Part shown: piece after piece, positions 33,548 to 42,066 of the stretch
Layout of the letters: the number at the start of each line of letters is the position of its first letter
How positions within the stretch are numbered: position 1 is the first letter of the stretch
Assembly: GCF_019448085.1 (NCBI RefSeq)
Contig: NZ_JAGFNZ010000001.1
Coordinates: 558,001 to 622,000, forward strand
DNA length: 64,000 bases
Reading direction: 5' to 3'
From: Caproiciproducens faecalis
GTDB lineage: Bacteria > Bacillota > Clostridia > Oscillospirales > Acutalibacteraceae
Made by a program: the position numbers and the translations under genes
Notes under the pieces: generated by a model
Databases searched by the model: none
The model's input: only the letters and a program-made list of their open reading frames with translations
Told to the model about the DNA's origin: nothing

Positions 33548-34342
33548 TTAAGAAAGAAGCATCCTGTCGTTGTCCATGGCGTCCCCGCTCATGGTTTCGA
33601 ATTTTTCCAGAAGGTCCTTTACCTGCAGGTTTTTCTTTTCCTGACCTTTGATGTCGAAGATGATTCTTCCTTCATGCATCATAATCAATCGGTTGCCCAG
33701 CCGGATGGCGTCTTTCATATTATGGGTAACCATCAGTGTGGTCAGGTTGTCCCGACTGACCATTTCGTCGGTCAGTTCCAGTACCTTGCGCGCGGTTTTG
33801 GGATCCAGTGCCGCGGTATGTTCGTCAAGCAGAAGAAGCTTTGGCTTCTGAAGGGTAGCCATCAGCAAGGTCAGCGCCTGGCGCTGGCCGCCGGACAGCA
33901 GCCCCACTTTGCTGGAAAGTCTGTTTTCCAGTCCAAGCTCCAGTGTTTTCAGCTTTTCCTGATAGACGGATCGCTCGCTTTTTTTGATTCCCCAGCCCAG
34001 CCCGCGCTTTTTTCCTCTGCGATATGCCATGGCAAGGTTTTCCTCAATGCCCATTTCCGCGGCGGTGCCCATCATCGGATCCTGAAACACGCGCCCCAGC
34101 AGCTTAGCACGGCGGTATTCCGGCTGTTTGGTCAGGTCGGTATCATCTAGGATAATCTGACCGCCGTCACAGGGGAAAACGCCCGCGATCAGGTTGAGCA
34201 GCGTGGATTTTCCGGCGCCGTTTCCGCCGATGACCGTAATAAAATCACCGGTTTCAATGGTCAGACTTAAATCGACCAGTGCCTTTTTTTCGTTAATGGT
34301 GTTTGCGTTGAAGGTTTTGCTCACTTTTGTCAGTTGAATCAT
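33548..34342 (-). CDS. ABC transporter ATP-binding protein (TrpZ-like)
   Basis: 264 residues. Walker A GGNGAGKST, signature LLSGGQRQA, Walker B LLLLDEHTAALDP (DEHT in place of DEPT, characteristic of this transporter class) and switch VTHNM. The start overlaps the permease stop by 4 bp. With the two genes upstream it makes an importer of the ABC_sub_bind type, whose known member TrpXYZ carries tryptophan. No T-box was seen. Confidence 0.85.
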   Translation of the reverse strand: MIQLTKVSKTFNANTINEKKALVDLSLTIETGDFITVIGGNGAGKSTLLNLIAGVFPCDGGQIILDDTDLTKQPEYRRAKLLGRVFQDPMMGTAAEMGIEENLAMAYRRGKKRGLGWGIKKSERSVYQEKLKTLELGLENRLSSKVGLLSGGQRQALTLLMATLQKPKLLLLDEHTAALDPKTARKVLELTDEMVSRDNLTTLMVTHNMKDAIRLGNRLIMMHEGRIIFDIKGQEKKNLQVKDLLEKFETMSGDAMDNDRMLLS

Positions 34343-35313
34343 TTTGCTTCCCCTCCGTTCGCGGCAGATGTCCTTGCACTTTTTCTGAAACGCGCGATAA
34401 AATTCTGCCATTTTTCAGCCAGATTTCTAAAGAATGCAGGGGATTTCCGCTTTACAACCGGAACCGCCAGTGCAACCGCAACCATAATGGCGGTAAGAAG
34501 TTTCAAGTCCGTAGACTTCAGGCCGAACCAGAGGACAAGGGCGATAATCACGCGGTAGATTACGGAACCAACGACCGCGGAAATCAACTTGTAGGCAAAC
34601 GAGAAGCGGTTGCCCATCAGCACCTCGCCAATAATGACGGACGCAAGGCCGATCATGATGGTACCGGTGCCCATGCCGACGTCCGCGTATCCCTGGCTCT
34701 GCGCCACCATCGCGCCGGACAGCGCGACAAGGCCGTTGCTCAGCACCAGCCCAAGAATTTTGGTTTTGTCGGTGTTCACGCCCAGCGCGCGAACCATGTA
34801 TTCGTTGTTGCCGGTCGCACGGACGGAGCAGCCGATTTCCGTACCGAAGAACCAGTACAGGAACCCAATCACAGCGGCGGCGAAAAGGAAGCCGATGATT
34901 AGCGAAATGATATTTACGCTGAGTGCCGGGTACAGCCCGGTCACCGTGGTGATGATGGTGGAAATGCCGAGAAGGGGAATGTTGGCCTGACCCATGATGC
35001 GGATATTGATGGAGTAGAGGGCGATCATGGTCAGAATTCCCGCCAGAATCCCCGGGATTTCCAGTTTCGTGTGCAAAAAGCCGGTGATAAAGCCGCAGAC
35101 CATACCGGCTGCTAAAGCGAACAAAAGCGCCAGAAAAGGGTTCATTCCGTGAGAAATTAAAATTGCCGTGACCGCGCCGCCGGTAGCAAAGCTGCCGTCA
35201 ACCGTCAGGTCGGCAAAATCCAATACCTTAAAAGTGATATAAACGCCAAGAGTCATGATGCTCCATAGAACACCCTGCGCCGCCGCGCCTTGCAATGCCT
35301 GTAATAGACCCAT
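34339..35313 (-). CDS. ABC transporter permease (TrpY-like, branched-chain permease family)
   Basis: 324 residues with eight or more membrane helices. The motif VDGSFATGGAVTAILISHGMNP near residue 35 and VRATGNNEYMVRALGVN near 195 mark the BPD_transp_2 family. AAGGAG precedes ATG 35313. Substrate inferred from the binding-protein family only. Confidence 0.87.
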   Translation of the reverse strand: MGLLQALQGAAAQGVLWSIMTLGVYITFKVLDFADLTVDGSFATGGAVTAILISHGMNPFLALLFALAAGMVCGFITGFLHTKLEIPGILAGILTMIALYSINIRIMGQANIPLLGISTIITTVTGLYPALSVNIISLIIGFLFAAAVIGFLYWFFGTEIGCSVRATGNNEYMVRALGVNTDKTKILGLVLSNGLVALSGAMVAQSQGYADVGMGTGTIMIGLASVIIGEVLMGNRFSFAYKLISAVVGSVIYRVIIALVLWFGLKSTDLKLLTAIMVAVALAVPVVKRKSPAFFRNLAEKWQNFIARFRKSARTSAANGGEAK

Positions 35314-35339
35314 GATAAATTCTCCTTAACGCAACATGA

Positions 35340-35364
35340 GCGATAGGGGATTTTCCCCTATCGC
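35340..35364 (-). terminator. intercistronic hairpin after the binding-protein gene
   Basis: Perfect stem GCGATAGGGGA-TTT-TCCCCTATCGC between the binding-protein and permease genes. No T-run follows on the minus strand, so mRNA 3'-end stabilisation fits better than termination. Confidence 0.55.
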
Positions 35365-35385
35365 CTTGCTGTTCTTTTTTGGTGT

Positions 35386-36414
35386 TTATTTGCTGGCAGT
35401 GCTCGCGGCACCTGCCTTATCCAGCAGTTCCTGCGGGATGGTCACACCGATTTTCGCGGCGACTTCTTTATTGATGGTCAGGTCGCAGTTGGTGGAATAC
35501 TCAATCGGCATATCCGCCGGTTTTGCGCCGTCTTTCAGAATTTTGACCGCCTGTTTTGCGGTAATTAGGCCAAGGTCATAGTAATTGATGCCGTATGTAG
35601 CCAGTCCGCCGTTGTCCACCATGCCGGATTCGCCAACGATAATCGGCAGCTTTGCGGGCTGTGCAACCATCGAAACCGTTGCCATGCCTGCGGCGATCAT
35701 GTTGTCGGTCGGGGCGTAAATTGCTTCCACCTTGCCGACAAGGGACTGAACCACCTGCTGAATCTCATTGGAATTGGATACTGTAGCGTCCACTGTTTCC
35801 AGCCCGAGTTCAGCCGCGCTCTTTTTGGCGATTTCCACCTGGAATTTGGAATTGGTTTCGCTGGAGCAGTACAGCATGGCAACCTTTTTTGCGGTGGGAA
35901 TCAGCTGCTTTAACAGCTTCATCTGTTCGGCTACCGGAGTCAGGTCGGAAGTACCCGAAACGTTTCCGCCCGGCTTTTGATTGGAAGCGACCAGTTTGGC
36001 GTCCGCGGGGTCGGTGACTGCCGTGACCAGAATTGGAATGTCTTTGGTTGTGTTTGCCACTGCCTGAGCGGCCGGGGTTGCAATTGCAAGGATCAGGTCG
36101 GACTTGTCGTTTACAAGCTTGCTTGCAATGGTTTGACAGTTCGCCTGCTCGCCCTGCGCATTCTGATAATCCAGAGTAATGTTCTGGCCGTCAACGTAGC
36201 CTTCTTTTGCAAGGCCGTCTACAAAGCCTTTGTACGCCGCGTCCAGTGCGGGGTGCTCTACAAGCTGAACAATACCGATTTTCAATTTCTTTTCAGCCGC
36301 TCCGGAAGCTGCCTGTGACCCTGCAGCCGCGGATGAAGCGGGACTGCTGGAGGAACAAGCTGTGGCGGAAAGCGCAATCAGGCCGGATAACAGCAATGCG
36401 AGTGTCTTTTTCAT
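35386..36414 (-). CDS. ABC transporter substrate-binding lipoprotein (TrpX-like)
   Basis: 342 residues. Signal peptide with lipobox LSATAC (Cys about 20), a Ser/Ala linker, then the ABC_sub_bind fold: KIGIVQLVEHPALDAAYKGF, DYQNAQGEQANCQTIA, ILVTAVTDPADAKLV, MLYCSSETNS. This family includes tryptophan/tyrosine-binding TrpX. ATG 36414 is preferred over ATG 36426, which touches its GAGG. Confidence 0.87.
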   Translation of the reverse strand: MKKTLALLLSGLIALSATACSSSSPASSAAAGSQAASGAAEKKLKIGIVQLVEHPALDAAYKGFVDGLAKEGYVDGQNITLDYQNAQGEQANCQTIASKLVNDKSDLILAIATPAAQAVANTTKDIPILVTAVTDPADAKLVASNQKPGGNVSGTSDLTPVAEQMKLLKQLIPTAKKVAMLYCSSETNSKFQVEIAKKSAAELGLETVDATVSNSNEIQQVVQSLVGKVEAIYAPTDNMIAAGMATVSMVAQPAKLPIIVGESGMVDNGGLATYGINYYDLGLITAKQAVKILKDGAKPADMPIEYSTNCDLTINKEVAAKIGVTIPQELLDKAGAASTASK

Positions 36415-36447
36415 GAATATACCCATCCTCTCGCTTAATTCTATTTT

Positions 36448-36483
36448 ATCGCTTTAAAGTCATGCATACTTCATCGCTTTAAA
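36448..36483 (-). promoter_or_regulatory. direct repeat in the TrpXYZ-like promoter region
   Basis: The 11-mer ATCGCTTTAAA occurs twice (36448-36458 and 36473-36483), offset by 25 bp. The copy nearer the gene is followed on the minus strand by TAAAAT, a possible -10. Likely operator half-sites on one helix face. From 36484 to 36639 no gene or other signal was seen. Confidence 0.45.
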
Positions 36484-36639
36484 CTGATTTTTAAATTTTA
36501 CAATATTTTTGCCGGTTAGTCAATCTTTATTTTTACTAAATATTCAAGGGGAAACTTTTGAATTTGGTCAAAGGTGTGTCGTCTAAAAAATATATTGTTT
36601 CGGATTGAGTTTCAGCGGCCGAAACGGATGGCATATTTA

Positions 36640-36694
36640 TTTAAATTCAATCTAAACTATGTTTAACAGGGATTTAACATTGAATTCGTACAAT
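36640..36694 (+). promoter_or_regulatory. Pho box and promoter of the pst operon
   Basis: Four heptamers at exact 11-bp steps: TTTAAAT 36640, TCTAAAC 36651, TTTAACA 36662 and TTTAACA 36673. The -10 TACAAT is at 36689-36694, and the last box takes the -35 place. This is the known PhoP recognition pattern TT(A/C/T)ACA with 11-bp spacing. Confidence 0.85.
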
Positions 36695-36744
36695 AACAGT
36701 GTGCTAAAGAGACTGAAACATAATTTTTAGGAGGACTGTCCAAA

Positions 36745-37632
36745 ATGAAAAAAATCATCTCTGCTGTATTAACAGCCGCGATTCTGGGCTCCGTATTTGT
36801 GGGGTGCAGTTCAGAAATTGAGGGAACCACTTCCAACGCTTCTGCGGCGGATACATCCAATACAGCCGTTTCTGAAAGCGGAGCCGCTCCTACTGAGCAG
36901 CTGAGCGGTAAACTGACATTGAACGGTTCCACTTCTATGGCGAAAGTATGTCAGGCACTGGGCGAAGCGTTCCAGGCGAAATATCCGGATGTTACGGTTG
37001 AAAAAAGCGGAACCGGTTCCGGCGACGCGGCAAAAGCAGTCAGTGCAGGTACCGCTTTGATCGGTGACCTCTCCAGAAAGATGAAGGATGAGGAAAAACC
37101 GGGAGATTATGAAATTGTACAGGTCGCCATTGACGGAATTGCCATTGCGGTCAATAAGGACAACAAGGTTTCCGGCCTGACTTCCGAACAGATTGCAAAG
37201 ATCTTTACAGGGGAAATTACAAACTGGAAAGACGTTGGCGGCGAGGATGCCAAAATCACGGTGCTTGGCCGTGAAGCCGCAAGCGGTACCCGCGACGGGT
37301 TTGAGTCCATCTTCAAGGTAGCAGAAAAATGCAAATATGCCGCGGAACTTTCTTCCACCGGCGAAGTTGTTACCAAAGTAAGCAGCGACAAGGGTGCGGT
37401 CGGATATGTCTCCCTTGACTCTGTAAACGACACCATTAAGGCGGTCGATGTGGACGGTATCAAGGCGACCGAAGAAAATATCGTAAGCGGAAGCTACAAA
37501 GCACAGAGACCATTTATTGAAATCTACAAAAAAGGTACCGACAGCGATCTTGTAAAAGCATGGTTTGAATTTATGAAATCTGATGAAGGACAGGATGTCA
37601 TCAAGAAAGCCGGATTGGTAACAGTAAAATGA
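36745..37632 (+). CDS. pstS: phosphate-binding lipoprotein
   Basis: 295 residues. Lipobox VFVGC (Cys about 21). Phosphate-binding segments LNGSTSMAKVCQALGEAF, EKSGTGSGDAAKAV, and LGREAASGTRDGFESIF in the second lobe. It delivers orthophosphate to PstCA outside the membrane. First gene of pstSCAB-phoU-phoPR, behind a Pho box. Its stop overlaps pstC by 4 bp. Confidence 0.95.
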   Translation: MKKIISAVLTAAILGSVFVGCSSEIEGTTSNASAADTSNTAVSESGAAPTEQLSGKLTLNGSTSMAKVCQALGEAFQAKYPDVTVEKSGTGSGDAAKAVSAGTALIGDLSRKMKDEEKPGDYEIVQVAIDGIAIAVNKDNKVSGLTSEQIAKIFTGEITNWKDVGGEDAKITVLGREAASGTRDGFESIFKVAEKCKYAAELSSTGEVVTKVSSDKGAVGYVSLDSVNDTIKAVDVDGIKATEENIVSGSYKAQRPFIEIYKKGTDSDLVKAWFEFMKSDEGQDVIKKAGLVTVK

Positions 37633-38987
37633 GCATAGCAATGAACAGTGCAGAGAATGCGCTGAAAATCCAAAAAAAGAATAATGTGAAAAAAGGCCTG
37701 GCAATTGTGTTAGGCCTTATTTCCGTTCTCGCATTTTTTCTTCCGTACATTCAGTTTGTTTTTAAAAATACAACATACGTTGTCAGCGCTTTTCAGCTTG
37801 CAACGATAAGGGGCTTTCGGGTGCATGGACCGGCACTCAGCGGCCTTGTGACGATTCCGTTCCTTACTAGAATTTCGGTGGTCGCGGGCGTGCTTCTCCC
37901 GATTGCGGGAATCGTCCTGCTTTTCCTGAAAAGACCGGTGATGGCCGGCACCGCGTTTGTATTGTCCGGCATTACTCCTCTGATTGTACTGATTACCACG
38001 TCCAGCATTCAGACGGCGGTTACTCAGCTGAATATCAGCAAAATCTCCATCGCGTACCTGTGGCCGTCTATTTATATGCTGGCGGGCGGAATTGTCTGCG
38101 CGATTCTTTCCATCTGGACACAGGGAACGGAAAAGCTTGCGGAATCTATTTTTCTGGTTTTTTCCTGCGTGTCCGTCGGCTCGGTCATCCTGATTACCGT
38201 TTACATTTTTGCGGCGGGATCACCCGCCATTTTACAGATCGGTCTGGGGCAGTTCCTGTTCGGCAGAACATGGAACGCGGAAGCGGGTGTCTTCGGTATC
38301 CTGCCGCTCATCTTGTCGTCCATTGCGGGAACGGTGGGTGCTATCCTGCTGGGAGTCCCCGTTGGAATTCTGACGGCCGTGTTCCTTGCGGAAACGGCAA
38401 AGCCCCGGCTGGCCCGCCTTGTCCACCCGGCAATTGAGCTGCTGGCCGGAATTCCTTCCGTAATCTATGGCTTTTTCGGCATGCTGGTGATTGTTCCGGC
38501 TATCCGCAGCTTTCCTCCCTTCCGGAATCATACCATCGGCGACAGTCTGCTGGCTTCCATCCTGATTCTTGCCATTATGGTGCTTCCTACGATTGTCAGT
38601 GTAACGGAAACCTCCTTAAAAGCGGTGCCGCAGGCTTACCGGGAAGCGTCTTTGGCGCTGGGGGCGACGCCTACCGCTACCATTTTCAAGGTCAGCATTC
38701 CGGCGGCCAAATCCGGAATCCTTGCGGGCGTTATCCTGGGCGTAGGCCGTGCCATCGGCGAGACGATGGCCGTGATTATGGTCGCGGGCAACGTTGCCAA
38801 TATGCCGTCTATTCTGGGAACGGTGCGCCTTTTGACCACCGGTATTGCTATGGAGATGAGCTATGCGTCCGGTTTGCACCGTCAGGCGCTTTTTACCATC
38901 GGACTGGTGCTGTTCGTGTTTATTATGATTGTCAATATCAGCTTTACCTATATCTCAAAGAAGGGGGTGCAGATGGATGCCGAGTAA
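37629..38987 (+). CDS. pstC: phosphate ABC transporter permease PstC with N-terminal membrane extension
   Basis: 452 residues, against the usual 285-330. The PstC domain starts near residue 170 (SIFLVFSCVSVGSVILITVYIF) and holds the permease loop EASLALGATPTATIFKVSIPAAKSG. The first 165 residues hold about four hydrophobic segments (22-42, 82-100, 103-122, 144-162) and do not match the permease repeat. Coding is continuous and in frame, so this is a genuine fusion or lineage-specific extension, not a frameshift. With PstA it forms the phosphate channel. Confidence 0.92.
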   Translation: MSIAMNSAENALKIQKKNNVKKGLAIVLGLISVLAFFLPYIQFVFKNTTYVVSAFQLATIRGFRVHGPALSGLVTIPFLTRISVVAGVLLPIAGIVLLFLKRPVMAGTAFVLSGITPLIVLITTSSIQTAVTQLNISKISIAYLWPSIYMLAGGIVCAILSIWTQGTEKLAESIFLVFSCVSVGSVILITVYIFAAGSPAILQIGLGQFLFGRTWNAEAGVFGILPLILSSIAGTVGAILLGVPVGILTAVFLAETAKPRLARLVHPAIELLAGIPSVIYGFFGMLVIVPAIRSFPPFRNHTIGDSLLASILILAIMVLPTIVSVTETSLKAVPQAYREASLALGATPTATIFKVSIPAAKSGILAGVILGVGRAIGETMAVIMVAGNVANMPSILGTVRLLTTGIAMEMSYASGLHRQALFTIGLVLFVFIMIVNISFTYISKKGVQMDAE

Positions 38988-39849
38988 CTCTCTTTACGGA
39001 AAAAGGAAGCGTCCCTTTGACACGTTCCTCAAGGTACTGATTAATACGGCCGCCGCGGTTACTGTTGTTGTGCTTTTGGGAATTATCCTGTATATTCTAT
39101 TTAACGGAATTTCTTATATTTCATGGAAGTTTATTTCCACGGCCTATTCGGAGACGAATGACGCTTTAAAGGGCATACTGCCCATGATCATCAACACCAT
39201 GTATATTGTGGTTATCACCCTGCTGATTTCGGCGCCGATCGGCATTTCCTCGGCAATCTATCTGACGCAGTACGCAAAGCAGGGCAGACTGGTCAGAGCC
39301 ATCCGTTTTACCACGGAAATTCTGTCGGGAATTCCCTCCATTATTTTCGGCCTGTTCGGGTACACGGTGTTCTGCATCCTGTTCCGTCTGCAGACGTCGA
39401 TTCTGGCCGGATGCCTGACCATGACGCTGTGTATTCTGCCGACGATTATCCGTACCACGGAAGAGTCCTTACTTTCCGTGCCGTCGTCTTACAAAGAGGG
39501 AGCCATGGCGCTCGGCGCGGGCAAGCTGCGCGTTGTGATGGGCATTGTTCTGCCCTGCGCAATGCCCGGTGTGCTGACCGCCGTGATTCTTGCCATGGGC
39601 AGAATCGTGGGAGAAAGCGCGGCCCTGCTGTTTACCTCCGGTTTGTCCTACAATATGCCGAAAGGATTCCTCAAACAGATCTTTTCAAGCGGACGCACAC
39701 TGACCCTGCATTTGTATCAAACCGCGCGCGAAGCCACGTCGCCCGACGCCATGCATATTGCCTTTGCCACGGCGTCCGTACTGCTGATTCTGGTTTTTTT
39801 ACTCAACCGGCTCGCGGGACTTCTCTCCAGGGCTCTCAGGAAAGGATAG
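38977..39849 (+). CDS. pstA: phosphate ABC transporter permease PstA
   Basis: 290 residues, six membrane helices. The EAA loop is [26 protein letters not shown], and [16 protein letters not shown] is typical of PstA. ATG 38977 overlaps the end of pstC by 11 bp and has a G-rich site 9 bp upstream. Confidence 0.93.
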   Translation: MPSNSLYGKRKRPFDTFLKVLINTAAAVTVVVLLGIILYILFNGISYISWKFISTAYSETNDALKGILPMIINTMYIVVITLLISAPIGISSAIYLTQYAKQGRLVRAIRFTTEILSGIPSIIFGLFGYTVFCILFRLQTSILAGCLTMTLCILPTIIRTTEESLLSVPSSYKEGAMALGAGKLRVVMGIVLPCAMPGVLTAVILAMGRIVGESAALLFTSGLSYNMPKGFLKQIFSSGRTLTLHLYQTAREATSPDAMHIAFATASVLLILVFLLNRLAGLLSRALRKG

Positions 39850-39853
39850 AAAT

Positions 39854-40609
39854 ATGGAAACTAAAATTTCAATTCAGGACTTAAATTTATTTTACGGCGA
39901 TTTTCAGGCGCTGAAGGGGATCGGTATGGAGATACCCAAAAATAAGGTAACAGCCTTTATCGGCCCTTCCGGCTGCGGAAAATCTACCTGCCTGAAAACA
40001 ATCAACCGTATGAACGATATGGTGGAAAACTGTAAGATTACGGGAAAGGTAACCATTGACGGCGAGGACATCTACGATCCCCGCACCGACGTCACCCTGC
40101 TGCGCAAACGCGCCGGCATGGTTTTCCAGAAGCCAAACCCGTTTCCCATGACGCTGTACGACAACATTGCCTACGGCCCTCGCGTTCATGGAATTAAAAA
40201 CAAGCAGAAGCTCGACGAGATTGTGGAGCAGTCGCTCAGAAGCGCGGCACTCTGGGACGAAGTGAAGGACCGGCTGAAAAAATCCGCGCTCGGACTTTCC
40301 GGAGGGCAGCAGCAGCGTCTGTGCATTGCCCGCGCTCTGGCCGTGGAGCCGGATATCCTTCTGATGGATGAGCCGACCAGCGCGCTTGACCCAATTTCTA
40401 CTCTGAAGATTGAGGATCTGATGGACGACCTGCGCGCAAAATATACCGTCATTATCGTTACTCACAACATGCAGCAGGCTGCGCGTATTGCCGACCGCAC
40501 CGCGTTTTTCCTTCTGGGTGAGATCGTGGAATACACCGATACGCTTTCCATGTTCAACAACCCGAAGGACGAGCGCACGGAACGCTACATTACGGGACGC
40601 TTCGGCTGA
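39854..40609 (+). CDS. pstB: phosphate ABC transporter ATP-binding protein
   Basis: 251 residues. Walker [10 protein letters not shown], the PstB-specific INRMNDM, Q-loop [12 protein letters not shown], signature LSGGQQQR, Walker [13 protein letters not shown], switch VTHNM. Full match to PstB. It follows pstA by 4 bp. Confidence 0.96.
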   Translation: METKISIQDLNLFYGDFQALKGIGMEIPKNKVTAFIGPSGCGKSTCLKTINRMNDMVENCKITGKVTIDGEDIYDPRTDVTLLRKRAGMVFQKPNPFPMTLYDNIAYGPRVHGIKNKQKLDEIVEQSLRSAALWDEVKDRLKKSALGLSGGQQQRLCIARALAVEPDILLMDEPTSALDPISTLKIEDLMDDLRAKYTVIIVTHNMQQAARIADRTAFFLLGEIVEYTDTLSMFNNPKDERTERYITGRFG

Positions 40610-40682
40610 TTTTCAGACCGCGGCGTTCGGTTGCCTATGGCTATTTAAAAAGGAACATTGTATAATATGAGGAGGAAATATC

Positions 40683-41348
40683 ATGCCGAGAAAAAACTTT
40701 GACCGGGAGATTGCGAATCTGATTGCACAGATGACCGATATGGGCAGCACGGTCAACCAGCGGATAGAGGACACCATTACCGCACTGCGCACCATGGACC
40801 TGGAAAAGGCGGCGGAGGTTGCGGGCAGCGACAATGAAATTGACCGCATTGAGCACAATATCGAAAAAATGTGTATGAATCTGATTGCGATGCAGCAGCC
40901 GATCGCCTCGGATCTGCGGGTCATCGCGGCCTGTCTGAAAATTCTGACGGATATTGAGCGCGAAGCCGACCAGTGCGCGGATATCTGCGATATCCTCACC
41001 ATCGGCGAGTTGAACACCAACAGCCTTGCCATCACTCATGTGGTACAGATGCTGGAAGCGGCGAACGATATGTTCCGCCGGGCGATGGACGTCTTTCTCA
41101 GCCGCGACGTGGAAGCGGCGCGGAAGGTCTGCGAAAGCGACGATATTGTGGACGGTATGTTTTCAAAAATCATTCTGGAGGTCTGCGGCATCATTACGCA
41201 GAATCCGCAGAACGTCATGCGGGAGGTAGACCTGCTCTTTATTTCCAAGTATATTGAGCGAATGGGCGACCACGCGACCAATATTGCCGAATGGGTGATT
41301 TATATGGAGACAGGGGTGCATCCCGACCTGAATACCAAGGAAACGTAA
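40683..41348 (+). CDS. phoU: phosphate signalling protein PhoU
   Basis: 221 residues made of two PhoU three-helix repeats. Metal-binding motifs EIDRIEHNIEKMC (first half) and DDIVDGMFSKIILEV (second half), plus DIEREADQCADI and IERMGDHATNIAEWV. It links PstB activity to PhoR and dampens the Pho response when phosphate is high. AGGAGG precedes the ATG; 73 bp separate it from pstB. Confidence 0.94.
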   Translation: MPRKNFDREIANLIAQMTDMGSTVNQRIEDTITALRTMDLEKAAEVAGSDNEIDRIEHNIEKMCMNLIAMQQPIASDLRVIAACLKILTDIEREADQCADICDILTIGELNTNSLAITHVVQMLEAANDMFRRAMDVFLSRDVEAARKVCESDDIVDGMFSKIILEVCGIITQNPQNVMREVDLLFISKYIERMGDHATNIAEWVIYMETGVHPDLNTKET

Positions 41349-41358
41349 GGAGGAACAC

Positions 41359-42054
41359 ATGGCTTTAGTTTATATTGCGGACGACGAACTGAATATCCGC
41401 AAGCTGGTTTCCTTCGGACTGAAGGACAGCGGGTTTGAAACCGCGGAGTTTCCGGATGGAACACAGCTGATGAGCGCTGTCCGGCAGCGCGCGCCGGACG
41501 CGATTATTCTTGACTGGATGATGCCGCAGCCGGACGGTCTGGCCGTTTGCCGGATGCTGCGGGAAAACGCGGCTACCCGCTCAATTCCGGTGCTGATGCT
41601 GACGGCGCGGGGCGAAGAGATCGACCGTGTGCTGGGGCTGGAGCTCGGCGCGGATGACTATATCGTAAAACCGTTCAGCATCAAGGAACTTTGCGCGCGC
41701 GTGCGCGCCGTTTTAAGAAGAACCGCTCGGCAGGAGGATCCTGCGGAGCAGGTGCTGACAAGTGGCGACCTCACCGTCGACATCACCCGGCACAGCGTGA
41801 CCAAAGGGGAAACCCTTGTGGAACTGACTGTCAAGGAATTTGATCTGCTTGTTATGCTGATGAAAAACAGCGGCAAGGTACTTACACGCGACACGCTTCT
41901 TGATAAGGTGTGGGGGGTAGAGTATTACGGCGACACCAGAACGGTGGACGTTCATGTGCGCTACCTGCGGCAGAAAATAGAGAATAACCCCGACGACCCG
42001 GTCTTTATTCAGACGGTGCGCGGGGTGGGGTATAAATTCAGCGGACAGAATTAG
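41359..42054 (+). CDS. phoP: phosphate response regulator PhoP/PhoB
   Basis: 231 residues. Receiver domain with ADDE, phospho-acceptor Asp in ILDWMMP and Lys in VKPFS; C-terminal winged helix RTVDVHVRYLRQKI...GVGYKF. The WMMP after the phospho-Asp is PhoB-like. It sits between phoU and the kinase with 10-12 bp gaps, and its target site is the Pho box before pstS, making the operon autoregulated. Confidence 0.92.
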   Translation: MALVYIADDELNIRKLVSFGLKDSGFETAEFPDGTQLMSAVRQRAPDAIILDWMMPQPDGLAVCRMLRENAATRSIPVLMLTARGEEIDRVLGLELGADDYIVKPFSIKELCARVRAVLRRTARQEDPAEQVLTSGDLTVDITRHSVTKGETLVELTVKEFDLLVMLMKNSGKVLTRDTLLDKVWGVEYYGDTRTVDVHVRYLRQKIENNPDDPVFIQTVRGVGYKFSGQN

Positions 42055-42066
42055 TCGGAGGCTGCT

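Noticed and set aside
36484-36639. T-box leader for the TrpXYZ-like operon
   Set aside because: No AGGGTGG-type T-box core or specifier stem was found on the minus strand.
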